From Archilochus colubris (lineage: Eukaryota > Chordata > Aves > Apodiformes > Trochilidae): a DNA stretch of 64,000 nucleotides. A program made the translations under genes and the position numbers. Numbering within the stretch: position 1 is the first letter of the stretch; the number at the start of each line of letters is the position of its first letter. Where the stretch lies: the NCBI GenBank assembly GCA_023079485.1, contig CM041092.1, positions 10,739,127 through 10,803,126 on the forward strand, read 5' to 3'. Under the pieces are notes generated by a model, which saw nothing but the letters and a program-made list of their open reading frames with translations, ran no database searches and was not told where the DNA came from. Below, in pieces: positions 23,540 to 36,600 of this stretch.

Positions 23540-26500
23540 GTGGTAACACTGAGGACCAAAGCAGGAATAAATCATAGCTTAAACAATTAACCCGAGATCA
23601 TACATTTATTTGCAGGCCTAGAACTGAACTTCCTTGATCCTCAGTCTTGGGAGTAGTTTGCGTGTCACATCCAAAATACTACAGATTTTTTAAGATGAGA
23701 TCCCAAAAATTTACATAAAATATGACTTTTCCAAAAAGAAGACTTTTTTTTTCTTTTCAAGATGTACTGCAGGGAAAATCCTATTAAAACACTTAGCTGC
23801 TGTTTCTTCAACTTCTTTAGGGCTGAGCAGAGCAACATAACTTTACTATAGTAGGTAGAAACTTTATCCCAATTAATTCTAATGCTTGAGAAAAAAGCCC
23901 TCCTAAATCTAAGCACTGGATTAAACTATTTGGGAAAAAATGCCCACTGTTTTTTGTAGGGCTAGTTCACAGCAGTACTTCCAGTAAATATTAAGAAAAG
24001 GCAACTATCCCCTGTCATAACCAGTGCTATAAAACCTAGCAGGATATCCTAGATTCCCTCATCTGTGTAATACACTTGTTAAACCTGCTGTTCTCATATC
24101 TAAAACACATACACTGGGGAGATGAACCAGCAGAGTTTGATGGCACAAATGTAAATTCTTCTGCTCAGTTAAAAATTAAGTTACTTTAAAGAAAAGAACT
24201 TCCTCCACACACCTTCAGGAGTAGTATTTGGTGTCTTGCTAATATAAATCTTTTATACCTGATACTGTATAAAATCTGTTTGATTTCTTGTCAAACATAT
24301 TTTGTTTAAATAATTATGCATCCTCTTGCTGACAGTTGTTAATAAAATGTCATCAGTGACACTGTCCAGATCAAATCCTCTGAAAGGCTGCACTGCTATC
24401 TTCCCAGGTCTGATTTCTCAACATTGTTGATAATTGAACGCAAGGCTGAGCAGTGGTATCTCTGTAGGAGTATGGCACAAATGTAAATCTGTCAGACAGG
24501 ACTCCTTGTCATTTTATGAATTGTTTTCCATAATGGGTGGGATTCCAGGCATTTTATTTATCATGGAAAAAATTACGAGTTTCTGGCCAAGTGATTTGCA
24601 TTCAGTTTTGCTATTTAATCTTCAATAAGAAATCTTGTCAGAGAATCTGAGTCTACAGGCACCATTTTAAGAAAATGTCATTAAAATATTAAATTTGGTA
24701 TGTCCAGTTTAGATAATATGTAACTAAACCAGGAAACTTCAAGTTCTTTGTGTGATTTCTATTCCACCAACATAATATGAAATACAGCATTGATGACTAT
24801 AAATTTTTTCAAAATCTTCCTTTCATGTCAGATTGTTTTTTCCTCAGTAAAGCCCTGCTACTTCTAAGGGAAGAACTCAGTTACTAAGGAAATAAATAAT
24901 CAGGTCAGAGATGTTCTTTTAATTGCAGAAATAAGAGCACTGCCTAGCAACTGTGCTCTGGTGACTGGTGCTTCTGTTCTCTTTGGTCCTTCAGATAGTC
25001 TGAGATGCTTTTAAGGGTCAGAGTCTATTCAAGCCAGTTCTTTCAGTCCCATTAATTTCCCAGAAGGTCCCTGCTGCTCCACTTCTGGCTAGTGCAAGCA
25101 GAACCAAGATACCTTCTGCACAGTGAGTGCAAGTACTTGGTGTGTTGGAACAACATGAGTTGGATTGCCAGGGAAGGCTCTGACCAAACTTTTTCAAGGA
25201 AAAAAAAAAAGTAATCTTTTTTTCTATGAGAAGTTGAAACTTCGCCTTTTTGGATATGTAAATAAAATTGCCATGAGCTGATTTTTAAGGCCTAGATATA
25301 ATTTCTCTTAAACTCTTAATGGTGCTGACTCCATCCCTCAGGACTGGGGTCCAAGGGTAAGTAGCTGTGGCACAAGGCCAACCAAACTAGCTGAAGGATT
25401 TAACCTGATGACTCTAAAGGTTTGTTGCTTCCACAAATGAGAAGAAAATCCAGTTACTGTACATATAAAGATAGTAATGGAGAAACTCTAGCTTATTGTG
25501 TAAATCTCTTCTTGATGCCCAGTTCAGCACTGTTCAGCTAATGCCAGGTAGGCATTTTGAATATCTGCCAGGTTACTTTGCAGCTCACACCATACTGGCA
25601 TTTTCTGAGCTACTGTTGGCACAGAACAGTATTTTCCATGTGTTTTTCATGCAGTGCATCCTACATAGCTCTATGTTAACAGAAAATGACAGAAATGTTT
25701 ATTGACTGTCTCATGCAGAGAAAAATTAGTACAGTCTTTGCAACATGGCCTTGAGCTGAAGAGATGCCATGCACCATCCATTCCCAGTTAAGTCATTGAC
25801 TAGAAACTGCAGATCAGATGTAATAGAAGCATTGACCCAAGTTTGCTCTCTATGAAAACCTAAAACCATTGGTTTAATTAATGTGCAAAAGCACATAACA
25901 CCTAACTTCCCCACTGAAATCTATGGAGCTCCTGGATGTCCAAGTGACCTGACAGCATTTTTCTGCTTAACAGACTGGGTAGCACACTAGTACCTTACTT
26001 TGATTGCTGTTCCTACACACTTAGTCACAGCACGTTAGCATATGATTGTAGCTGGTTTTGTAGGATATGAGAAATAAGAAAATTAAATCTATATTTTAAT
26101 ATTTAACATTGTTGCCGGCTTCCACCAGAGCCTTTAGTGGCATTCACGTGACCTGGCTTGTTTGTAAACCTTATTTGATGCTTGTTCTCTTCTGCACTTC
26201 TCAGATTTCTTTTAGTTATGGAACTTGCTCAAACACTGTGCTGTAAAACTGCAATGGAATTGTTTCTTCCTCCAGCTGAGCTGCTTTAAAATACTGAGTT
26301 ACTGTCAGTGCTCTATGTGAAGCTCTGAGTGTGCTAGTATATTCTAGCTCTCTCTTGACTGAAATGCAAGAGTGAGTATTTCCTGGTTTTTTATTTTTAT
26401 TTTAAGAAGGAGGAGGATGGACTTTTTTTCAATTAGAGGACAATCTGCATGATTTAGAAACTAAAAATGGGAGGTTGCAACAGAATGACAGATGTTTTTA

Positions 26501-27983
26501 ATGAAAAAAGCTATGAAAACGCATTCTGAAAAACACAAACTCAAATAAACGACTTGTATGGCATTCAGTTTTCTAATTTCTGTCATCAAATTTAAGCAAA
26601 TGTGCTTTCTATACTATAGCACTTAGATAATAAACAGTTATTTGGAAACAGTATGAGGAATTTACCCTTGGCAAAGCAATGAAGCAGAACCGCTTAATCT
26701 TTCAAACCTTGATGAAGTGTTCAGGCCACTGGTGCTAGTGCACTGTTCCTGTAATTTTTCTCTATAGCAATAAGCATAAGTTCATGAATGCATGAATAAA
26801 TTGGGAAGTAATGATGTGCTGCCTTTTTCTACTACAGTTGTAGCCATTATTCTTCTTCTGTTTCATCTTGTCTTTGCTAAGTAATACCTATATTAAATGT
26901 GCTGTTAAGGAAGTCTGTCACAGAAGCAGGGATAGTACTGAATAATTCATTGCCTTGACCACAAGGCCAAGTGTTTTACTTTTGAGTGTGTGTAGGTGTC
27001 AGTCACTCCATGCTTTCCAGCACAGCAGTCAGTAGTGAAGCTTTACAGACAACAGTTGCCTTTGATTTGGACCTTGATATATCCCCAGCAGTGTCTGAAG
27101 GAGCTTACACTGCAATTCATTCACACAGGGGAGAGAGAGACTTCACAATGTCACATCCTACATGTCTGAAGCATTCAAATGAGATGGGGAAGAAGGAGCA
27201 GAGACTTGAATAGGGATTTTCCACGTGCTTTGTAAATATTCTTGTTACTGTGAGATCTCCTTTTAGAAGATGAAATCTTGAAAATTTTGCATGAGGAGAA
27301 TATGGTTTCCTGTGTGACTATAGTATTAGAGAATGTTACTAGCCCTTCTCTCACCCTGTGCTCGAATAAGACAGTTCCACAAGCAGACAAGAGCAGAGAA
27401 ATATCTGCCTTGTGATGCCAATGGATTCAGGCATTTATTGGACTTGTTTACCAGGTGCTGAAATCCATCACTATGGAAGACGTGCACATCAGTTTAGGTA
27501 TGGCCCTCAAGGAAGGCAGTAGGAATTATGCACTGGTTGGAAATTCTATCTTGAGTACTGATGTTTTTTTCAGACTGTAACTGCAAGTTGTGCAGAGAGC
27601 CATTCAGAGGAGGGCTATGCCTATTTTTAGTAAAATTCCAAAAAAGGGAAACAGAAAAGACAGACGGAGGCTTCTGAACAGATCTGCTCTCACGAATTCA
27701 ACATCAGGGTGAAGAATGGCCCAACCAAATGTCCCACAGCTACCAGCCTATATGGGAACTTTCCTTTTTTTAGTTTATCTTATTTTCCCCCCAGACACAA
27801 GCTCTCTTAGAGGCAAACCTGTCTGGAAAGTTATGTAAATACCAGCCTTGCAATGTTTACATTAAGTTGTTTCTAGAAGGCAGATACATTTAAAGAAGGA
27901 ATATTATGTCCTTTTTCTTCCAGGCTGTTTTTTAGCTTCAGCTTGTTTCGATGTAAATATGAAAAGAGATACAAACTGCCTTT

Positions 27984-28053
27984 AAAAAAACAAACAAGCA
28001 AACAAACAAATCAAACCAAACAAAAAAAAACCAAAACCCAAAACAATCACAAC
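27984..28053 (+). repeat. A-rich (CAAA)n simple repeat
   Basis: Degenerate CAAA/AACC repeats over about 70 bp, with almost no G or T. No adjoining transposon recognised. Confidence 0.85.
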
Positions 28054-28175
28054 AGCAGAGACAGACTTGAACTGACATTTCCAAGAGGCTGAAATATTTT
28101 AATGAAAACAATCATTTGACCTTGTCAACTTTGGGTAATTTTATTGGCTTTTTTTTTTCCCACCGTCTCCTGCAG

Positions 28176-28204
28176 CTTTTGAAACAGAAGTTCTGTTTCA
28201 AAAG
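28176..28204. repeat. Perfect inverted repeat, 14-bp arms with 1-base centre
   Basis: Left arm CTTTTGAAACAGAA (28176-28189), single G, right arm TTCTGTTTCAAAAG (28191-28204), with no mismatch. The arms could extrude as a cruciform in DNA. The one-base centre cannot form a normal RNA hairpin loop without opening some pairs. Confidence 0.9.
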
Positions 28205-31200
28205 ATGCCTGAGATGAGCCAGTATTCTTAAGGAAGATCTAAGAGCAGCAGAGTGTACTCCATTTGCCAAAGAAGTCAGCTGCACAAACCCAAGGCCACA
28301 TCCTTGTATTTATCCCTTCCACTCTGCCCCTGCTTTTCATTTCTGGTCAGGGTTATTTGTGTCTGCAAAACAGGATATTCAGCCAGAACTTCCAGTGACC
28401 CCATTGCAATCTACATGGTTTGATGAAGTCCAGTGACAGTCTGTATATCCTCAGTTAAGTGAATGTAATGTCCTGGTGGGTAAAAACTAAAAATTAAACA
28501 AAAAAATTGTATTTACATATAGAAAGCAGTACCCTAGCTGAATGGGGTGATGGGTTCATGTTCTTTGCTTTATTGCTAAGGAAATCCTCATTAAGGTGAG
28601 AGCCTTTTAAACTGCCTTAAGCATAGCCCTTAGTTACTCAAAGGTTAGGAGGTAAACTATACATTTATTCCACTTACAGGGCAAATGTAATCCCTGGTGG
28701 TTCACCATACATCCTATCCTACATAGACACATTGTTCTTTAATAGTGATGAACTGAATGTCACTGACTTTGGTGAATGAAGAAATCATGTTATTGTGGTC
28801 CTTTCTATGGTGAACTCAGGGTGCTTGATAATACGCAGAGAAAAGTGAAAGGGTATCTGAGTAATGTAGACAGACATTCTGTGTATGTATTGCACAAATG
28901 CAGAGAATGGCACTGTCAGCCATGAAGAAAAAAGTCTTGAGATATTAAGAGACAGAGTGAAATGTGTACATTTGGAGAGAATGATGGCTTGACCAGCACC
29001 TTGCTGGGTAACTAAGGTACTACAGCAAATACACAACGTAGGCCAAGAGGTGATAGCTGAGTGAAAATTATGCTGGATTAAGGAGTTTGCTTTTCCTTCT
29101 TGTTTCTCTGCAGTGACATTCCTGAAAATAGCAAAATAGCAATAGTATCTGTAACCCAAGATGCCACTTGACAAACAGTGCTTCTTCCTCATCACTGTTG
29201 CTCTTTGCTCATATCAGGCTTCATGGAGTGTGGAAGTAATCAAATGGGTGTCATAGCTTTAGTTTAGTATTAAAAGCCATTTTAGTTTTGAGAAAATACC
29301 CAACTGCTATTTCATTATGAGCTTAGAAAAAAGCAGAGAATCTAAGATCAGATACAGGATTTACACACACAGTTATTTAAAATCACATAACTGAGTTGGT
29401 TTGCACAGGATTATACATCTAATGAATAACTAATGAATTATTAATAGGGATGTTTAACAGCAGATAAAAGGCCAAAGTCCTCTCCTGATCAGATGGCACC
29501 TGATCAGATAAGTAGATTGATCCATACAACATGATTACAGCCTGAAATAATTGAGTTTCATCTCAGTGTGTGACCATACAATGACCAAGATAAAAGCTGC
29601 TTTGAAGACACAACTTGTTGCTCATACAGCTTGGGCAGGAAAGAGAGGCTGGAAATATATTTGCTGTCACTTCCTACAACAATCAGGCCTCCAAGTCAGT
29701 CTGTCTGTGGCCCATAAAGTCCTTTTGGTCTGAAATGGGTCCTTTTAGTGAGCAGTACTGCACTCTGAAGATTTCCATTTAAACAAGGTTAAGGTTACAT
29801 GGAAGACATGGTAGAAAAAGAGATCTAGCTCATGGCCTGGGGGTTCAATTATATTAAGATAAATACCTCACAGGATCTAAACCTTTAGCTACTTCTGCTG
29901 AGTTGACAGCCATAGATGGGAGTGTTCCTTGGGAGTTATCCTGCTATTCCTTTTTTGACTCAGTCATAAGTACTGCAAGAATATCCTACCTCTATCTATA
30001 TAAAAGCTAAACATACTTTCAGAGAAAATTACTGTGAAAGTTTTCAAAAAGAAGGTGGCAACAACTTCTGTGTTCAATGCACAGTGAAATATTCCTCAGA
30101 ATTAATTGAATAAATGCTGGTGTTGACAGCTAAATCATTATATATTTATTAAAGCATTTGGTGTTCTAACAACCTATGGCACATCAGTTATTTCTCCAGT
30201 TACTCTAAAACTTAAAAATCAGTCTATTGTTGAGATCTGATGTTAGAATTCCATGGTGGGTACACAACTCATGGCTCCCTATTCATGGGGCATCAGCTGA
30301 TGTGTTCCCTGGGCATCATACAAAGGTGGCTGCTTGCTGTAGCAAAGTGGTTTAAAATAAAAGGCTCTCTTTATTGGTTTAGTGGATTTCTGAGGATATT
30401 TTTAGCTGCTCAGTGTCTTGCTACTTTGAAAGAACTAAAGTAAACAATGAACCAAAGAACTGAAATCTTTGAAAATGTTATGGCTGTCACTTGGCTCCTA
30501 TGTATATGCAGCCAATATCAAAACCACTTAGCAGATATTGCCTCTGCTGGAGGTAATAACATCTGATAAATCAGACTACTTCAATCCAGCTGCCTACTTG
30601 AGCAAAAGAAAATAAGAAATAACCTTTCACAGCAGAGGTCATCCTCTAACAAGGATGCTTAGGATGCCAGATAAAAAGAGAGTGCTCTAAAAGGAATGAA
30701 CCTCTCCATTTGTGGAATTTAGTGGTTTGAAGGCATCTAGACTGTTACGTTTAATGGCCACCACTAGGCCTAACATCTAATTATTTGTCCTTTTGAACCT
30801 GCTTATGTTTTTGTCTTGTAAAACATCAGTTGTCTGTGAACCTAGCTTATGGATGTTATATGTAAAAATACTTCTTGTTTCTTTTATGTCTCCTGCCTGA
30901 TAATTTACATGGGTGTCCTCCAGTTTTTCTTTTCTGAAAAATATTTAAAAGTTGTTTTCTACCTACCTGTCTTCTCTGCTTTCTTTCTGCTTGATGTCCA
31001 CAATGTGTCAGAACATTGTCTTCCCACTATCTATGTGCCCAAGTTTCAAAATCTATTTTGAGTGTTTCTTTTGTGAATGTAGCACAAAGTTGTCACTGCC
31101 TAGGGAAGAGGATGGGGCTGAAGAGTGATACTGATGTTACCTCTCTGCATATCACTATTTCTTTGCTAGCTCACAAGTGGTGTAAGAAGTAGTTTGTGGT

Positions 31201-31452
31201 GTAAACTGCTCTGGTTTTAACTGACCTCGTTCAGTATTGATTATGCTAAAATTTGAGCAGAAATTCATTATAACATGGATCTTGCCCTGATGTTTTCACC
31301 CCAGTTAAACTTCTATAAGGAATGGAGTATGACTGGGTATGGGAGATGTGAAGCAGACTGCTTTGATTCTTTTAAAAGTTCCAGCTTCAGCTCTTCCTGT
31401 TATGAGTACCATTCAGATCAATAAGTGGTTTTAAAATGTATTTTAAATTCTT

Positions 31453-31546
31453 ATCATAGAATCATAGAATGGCCAGTAGTGGAAGGGACCTTAAGGATCA
31501 TCTAGTTCCAACCCCCCTGCCATGGGCAGGAACACCCCCACTAGAT
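31453..31546 (-). repeat. CR1 LINE tail, antisense
   Basis: ATCATAGAATCATAGAATGG is the reverse complement of the CR1 octamer tail, followed by GGAAGGGACCTTAAGGATCA and GTTCCAACCCCCCTGCC, the complement of the CR1 3' end. About 94 bp remain, ending near CCACTAGAT. It lies about 240 bp upstream of the 51-bp exon. Confidence 0.93.
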
Positions 31547-31683
31547 AGAGAGCCTAATTCTTGAGTTTAATATGCTGTAAGAACACACTAGATTTTCAGG
31601 TGCTAACAAATCATCACTATGGATGTAGACTTTGCAGTTAAGCTGGGACCTTCCAAAGGTCACCTTTGAATTAATTTCTGTTC

Positions 31684-31775
31684 TGGTTTGGGTTTTTTGT
31701 TTGTTTGTTTGGGGTTTTTCTGTTGGTGGGTTTTTTGCTTTGTTTTTTATTTATTTTGGTTTTGTTTGTTTCTTT
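31684..31775 (+). repeat. T/G-rich tract just before a short exon
   Basis: About 90 bp of TTTG and GGTTTT repeats ending eight bases before the exon at 31784. It replaces a normal pyrimidine tract and supplies many GU-rich and G-run motifs in the pre-mRNA. Confidence 0.85.
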
Positions 31776-31783
31776 TTAACTAG

Positions 31784-31834
31784 GTGAAGCAACAGTTAAG
31801 AAGAAACCAGCTCCAAAGACTCCTCCAAAAGCAG
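31784..31834 (+). CDS. MYLK: MYLK exon: Lys/Pro-rich linker, second part
   Basis: A 51-bp, phase 1-1 exon reading SEATVKKKPAPKTPPKA, the same linker as in chicken and human (VKKKPAPKTPPKA). It continues the basic linker of 20455-20541 and leads into the next Ig domain. The acceptor is AACTAG/GTGAA, after an unusual T/G-rich tract; the donor is GCAG/GTAATT. It is the second shortest exon in the window. Short exons with atypical upstream tracts are often regulated, but nothing in the sequence proves alternative use here. Confidence 0.95.
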
Positions 31835-33517
31835 GTAATTTCTTACAAGTATCATCCTCTAGAAATAAATAATAAACAAATACAAGTTTAAAAAACAGAC
31901 ACCACATTTCCAAGTACTGCTGTTCACCTACTGAATTTGTTTGTATGTAATTAAAAGGTGAGTATGAAGTTCTGTGCTTCTGGAAAGCAAAGTTGATTTT
32001 TCACACTTGTTCATAAGGTTACATTATATTAGAATTTAAATTATGATAGTGAAAAAACATTACTTTCAAATAAACTATACCAACATCATACCAACATGTC
32101 ATATCATGTCATGCCATACATAGTAGAAGTAGTACTGCAACAACACACAGTAACTTCAGTGACAGAGATTTTTCTGTGTGTCTCAGAATGGCACCTCAGC
32201 ATGAGTAGCTACCACAGGAAGCTGAGAGCTTTTACATTTCTTTACAACTGACTTTCTAGTAACCTGTTCATCTTTTTGAACTCTCCTAGGTGAAGATAGC
32301 TTTATATAAAGTCACTCAGCATGTTCCTTTATAGGAACCTACTTCCAGTGTCTGAAAACTTTGCCAGACTTTTAAAATCTTGTGTGCCTCAGCCTCCTTT
32401 CCTTCAGATATTTCAAAATAAAAAGTTTGTAAAGAATAAGTCTATGGGGGGGGAACCCCTACTTTGTTTTAATTGCATTGAAAAGAAAAACTAAATGGTT
32501 TTTTTTTTATGCCCAGTAGCCCTGTGCTCAGGAATGTTGCATTTGTCAATGAGGTCATTCTAATGTTAGATAATGCCTTTTACTGGTTCTGTCAAAGTGT
32601 CTTCAAATCTGCACATTCCACCTCCTCCAAATATTTTTTACTCTGCTGCTCCTGTAAATCAACAGAATGGACTCTACCCTGGAGTTGTGTGGGCTATGAT
32701 ATTTCTGGCATCTGTTCCTAGAAGCTGCCAGAGGTCTGGCACACTCAGCATCACAACCAGTGTAAGGAAGAAGCACTGTTATCAAAAGACATGTGCTGCC
32801 ATCCATTGATGCTCAGGCAGTGGGAGGGAAGAGGAGGAGAAATACCTGATCCAGACATGGAGGAGTAGGAACAGGACTGCAAGATTTTAAAGATTTTAAT
32901 GCGAAGAAAAAAAAAAAAAAAAAAAAAAAGTATTGCTCATGGGATGATTGAGTGTGACGGAGAAAGATGTTGATTTCAATCCTTACCATATAGATGTCCT
33001 ACATGATGTTTACACAGCTACTAAAGCCAGAATCTTCATAGGCAGGTGCTGAGTCTTAAATTTTCTGAACACTGTTAATGACATTAGGGAGCAGGTTTGC
33101 AGAGCCCCTCAGCACTGGAAAACTGGTATGAAGTTAGCTGGAACCATTTGTCAGAAATACAAAGTACTAAAGAAAGAAAGAAATTTTTCTGAAAAACACA
33201 ACACAAAAGATCATAAGCTTTCTTACTTGGAACTGGTGGTAGCTCTTAACACTTTTGGCCTTTGGGTTTCTGTACCTTGGTCTTCAATGCACAAAATTCT
33301 GATGGGTAGATTGCTATTGCTTCACTATAGTAGAGTTAAGAGTGTTGAGATAATTGTTTCATTGCAAGCAGCAGATAACTGCTAATCTGGGTTTCAAATG
33401 CTGCTCTGAAACTGTTGAGCTGAGAGGTATATGTGTTCTGAATATTAAGAAATATATATAGTCACCTAAATATGTAATATATAGTCACCTAAAGAGAATT
33501 TTTTTTTTTTTCATCAG
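31835..33517 (+). other. MYLK: Intron of 1.7 kb
   Basis: Donor GTAATT; acceptor TCATCAG at 33511-33517 after an AATTTTTTTTTTTT tract. It contains an A23 run (32907-32929) and a 17-bp direct repeat just upstream of the acceptor (33454-33470 and 33477-33493). Nothing else recognised. Confidence 0.85.
32907..32929 (+). repeat. Poly-A run, 23 A
   Basis: Uninterrupted adenine run; no retroposon body recognised before it. Confidence 0.9.
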
Positions 33518-33645
33518 CGGCTCCTCCTCAGATTACTCAGTTCCCAGAAGACAGAAAAGTCCGTGCAGGTGAAGCAGTGGAACTGTTTGCCAAGGTGGTA
33601 GGAACAGCCCCCATAACGTGCACCTGGATGAAATTCCGTAAGCAG
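33518..33645 (+). CDS. MYLK: MYLK exon: first half of the third visible Ig domain (Ig8 of the long form)
   Basis: A 128-bp exon, phase 1 to 0. It reads AAPPQITQFPEDRKVRAGEA, then VELFAKVVGTAPITCTWMKFRKQ, the A to C strands of an I-set Ig domain. Chicken and human have the same PPQI.QFPED.KVRAGE.VELF. The B-strand position normally occupied by Cys is Phe/Ala here (VELFAKV); the cysteine present lies just before the C-strand Trp (ITCTW). The acceptor is CATCAG/CGGC and the donor CAG/GTACAT. A very long TTCC repeat begins only 38 bp after the donor. Confidence 0.96.
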
Positions 33646-36600
33646 GTACATTTTTTATTTCTGCTCTGTTTTAACATCAAGAATTCCTTCCTTCCTTCCT
33701 TCCTTCCTTCCTTCCTTCCTTCCTTCCTTCCTTCCTTCCTTCCTTCCTTCCTTCCTTCCTTCCTTCCTTCCTTCCTTCCTTCCTTCCTTCCCCCCTTCCT
33801 TCCTTCCTTCCTTCCTTCCTTCCCCTTCCTTCCTTCCTTCCTTCCTCCTTCCTTCCTTCCTTCCTTCCTTCCTTCCTTCCTTCCTTCCTTCCTTCCTTCC
33901 CCTTCCTTCCTCCTTCCTTCCTTCCTTCCTTCCTTCCTTCCTTCCTTCCTTCCTTCCTTCCTTCCTTCCTTCCTTCCTTCCTTCCTTCCTTCCTTCCTTC
34001 CTTCCTTCCTTCCTTCCTTCCTTCCTTCCTTCCTTCCTTCCTTCCTTCCTTCCTTCCTTCCTTCCTTCCTTCCTTCCTTTCCTTCCTTCCATTTCCTTCC
34101 TTCCATTTCCTTCCTTCCCATGTGTTTAATAGAGCAATAACTACTGTAGTTGCTGTAGCTAATAATAAAACCTCTTTAAATCAAATAGCCATATACACAA
34201 GTACAAACTGGAAGATGACATGCCATGTTAGGACAGAGAAAATCTAAATATTTCCTGTAGCTGCTTTTTTTGTTTATTTCATTCTGAACTCCTTATGAAC
34301 TCTATAGAACGTAAATAAAAACATCTCCTCCTCCATCTCATTTCCTAAAGAAAGTTTAGACTCTAAATCCAGATGTGTCAGCATTTAATTGAAAGAATTC
34401 AAAACAGTTTGCTAGTGCAGAGCCTTTCTTTGCTAACCCCAAATAACTTCTTTCTTTGGGGGAAAGGATGTTTTTTTCTTAAACTTCCATGTTTTCTTGA
34501 AATTCTTCCGTTTCAAGGCTGAAGTTAAAAAACAGCCTACTCATTTCTACAAAAATAGGTCTCAGAAGATCCAGTGACATTCAGTCCTGTTTTGTTGAAT
34601 TCTGTCTTAAAACATGGGTAAAATGTACCCTAAAAAGACAGTTTCTGCTTTAGGCAGAATTCTATGTTCACTGTTGAATACATAAATCCTATCTACATAA
34701 ATTTTAAAGCGACTTTTATGTAGAAAAACTTATAATAATAGAGAGCCACAGCTCATAGTACCCATACCAGATTCATAATCTATGATTCTACACGTTTTTT
34801 CCCTTGTAAAATGTTATTTTTACCATCTTTATAATTTCTTCTTTAACTATTCACTATGAGACAGGCTAAAGGTTTGCAAAATCATACATTAAAATGATAT
34901 ATAAATGTTTAAGTTGTTTTTTATGGCAGGGGACTGAGATAGAAAAGAAGAGAACTTGAGGAAGGTCAATAAAAACTCCTGGAGGACAAGTGAGGGCATC
35001 AGTCATTTATTAAACTAAATGGAGAGTCAGGGTTTGTTTGTTTGGTTTTTTTCCCTCAAACTTCACCACACATTGTTTTATTCTTGGGTTTCTTCTTCTT
35101 CTGTAAATGTGGTTGATTACAAGTCTGTTCTATTCCCAGTCCTTAAAGTGAAAAATCACACAGGTGTTCTTACAATTTTCCTGGGGCTCTTTGTAGTGGT
35201 TATTTGAGCAGATCCAGTAAGTGCTGAGTGGTGATTCCAGCCCTGCCAGGGTATGATGCAGTGTGCAGGAGGGACTTGTCCTCTCTATGTTCTTTCCTCA
35301 CATTCCCTCAGGTTCAAGATTGCCACAGTGGCCTCTCACAGGCATATTCTGGACGAATTCCTTTTGCCTGAAGGAAGACAATGTTACAGAGTTGTGAGTG
35401 TTGTAGCTGATGGCAGCCTAGCTGGGAGGATGCTGAAAATGTGCTCAGTGAAAATGGGGAAAGCTTTTGAAAACCCCTCCATTAGCTCCTCCAAAGTCCA
35501 TCATTTATCATTGCCAATTGTTGGAGCTTCCAAACTACAACCAGTGACTTTCTTTTGGGAAGACAAGGATCCAGCTTTCTGTTCCCCACAATTGCAAGCC
35601 ACTGAGCATCCTTTCAGGGCTTTCTCTGCATAACACAGACCCAGTTCCACTGGAGAGATGTTAATTACCATTACTCTTCTTCTAATTGTAAGGAAGCAAA
35701 ATATAAAAGCCAGTGTAGAATGTCAGAAGAAAGATTATGGAGGGAAGGGTGAAACAACTTTGAATATAATTTAAGCTATAATCCTACATAATCCTATTTG
35801 CTAACTTTCTACTTGAATTACTGTTGGAGCTTGTATCTCAGGTTACTTTTGGGCACATCTCAATCCATGTGTTCTATCTCAGTTCAGGAGAAAGCAGGCA
35901 AATTCCTGCTCTTAGCCTTGCAATTTCTTATTCTCTGAATATATGAGACAAGATAAGGCAAACTAAATACCCTTCATTTTTTATGAAATTCTGAGAATTA
36001 TTTGGAAGAGTCACTAATCTAAGAAGGAAGTGGTGGGAGGAAGAAGGGCATTGACATTATGTTGTCTATTTCATAAGAACACAGTGTACAGCTTCTATAA
36101 TTGCAGTGTAGCATTATGAGGTTTTTTAATAATCTGTCATGTCTCAAGCAAATACTGATTAAAATCTAAGTCTCCTTGGCCATTTAGGCTATGATAGCTT
36201 TTTTTTCAATTAAAAACTAGTTCATAAAATGGGTATGGAGTTTCATCTGAGATTTTGCTTTTTGCATCTCCAGAAAATAAAAACTGCTATAGGAATGCTA
36301 AATCTGCTCTTTCTATGTCTCTCTGCACAGCTCTAGCATTACATCTCCATTTCAGGTAACTTCATCTTCAGTTGGTCAAACCCAAGAAACAGTTACCCTG
36401 AAGTCTGTGGAAGTACAGACTAAGGCTGGTCAAGACCAGAGGGTAAAAATCACAGCTATGGATGATTTGCACACTGGGCCTCTAAAGGGGAATGGCAAAT
36501 TAATTAGGGCATTGAGAGCTAAACCCTTGTTAAAGTGTGGTCTGTAGGATATGTGAGATCACACTTACTTCTTTAGCTGATTACCAAGTTTGTACTTTCA

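Larger units (their letters stand above)
20542..31783 (+). other. MYLK: Intron of 11.2 kb
   Basis: Donor GTAAGT; acceptor TTTTTAACTAG at 31773-31783 behind a long T/G-rich tract. It contains a nearly full 3' CR1 (22855-23539), an A-rich CAAA stretch (27984-28053), a perfect inverted repeat (28176-28204) and an antisense CR1 tail (31453-31546). The rest is AT-rich unique sequence. The 136-codon antisense open frame at 28785-29195 has no recognisable similarity. Confidence 0.85.

Noticed and set aside
22917..23559. Overlapping open frames of 72-115 codons on both strands
   Set aside because: They lie inside a CR1 3' fragment and do not match a continuous CR1 protein frame.
28785..29195. 136-codon - strand open frame
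   Set aside because: No recognisable motif or promoter context; a stop-free stretch of this length is not surprising in 64 kb.
33537..34140. Long open frames of 145-194 codons on both strands in the TTCC tract
   Set aside because: They are translations of a tetranucleotide microsatellite (FLPS and EGRK repeats), open only because the repeat lacks stops.
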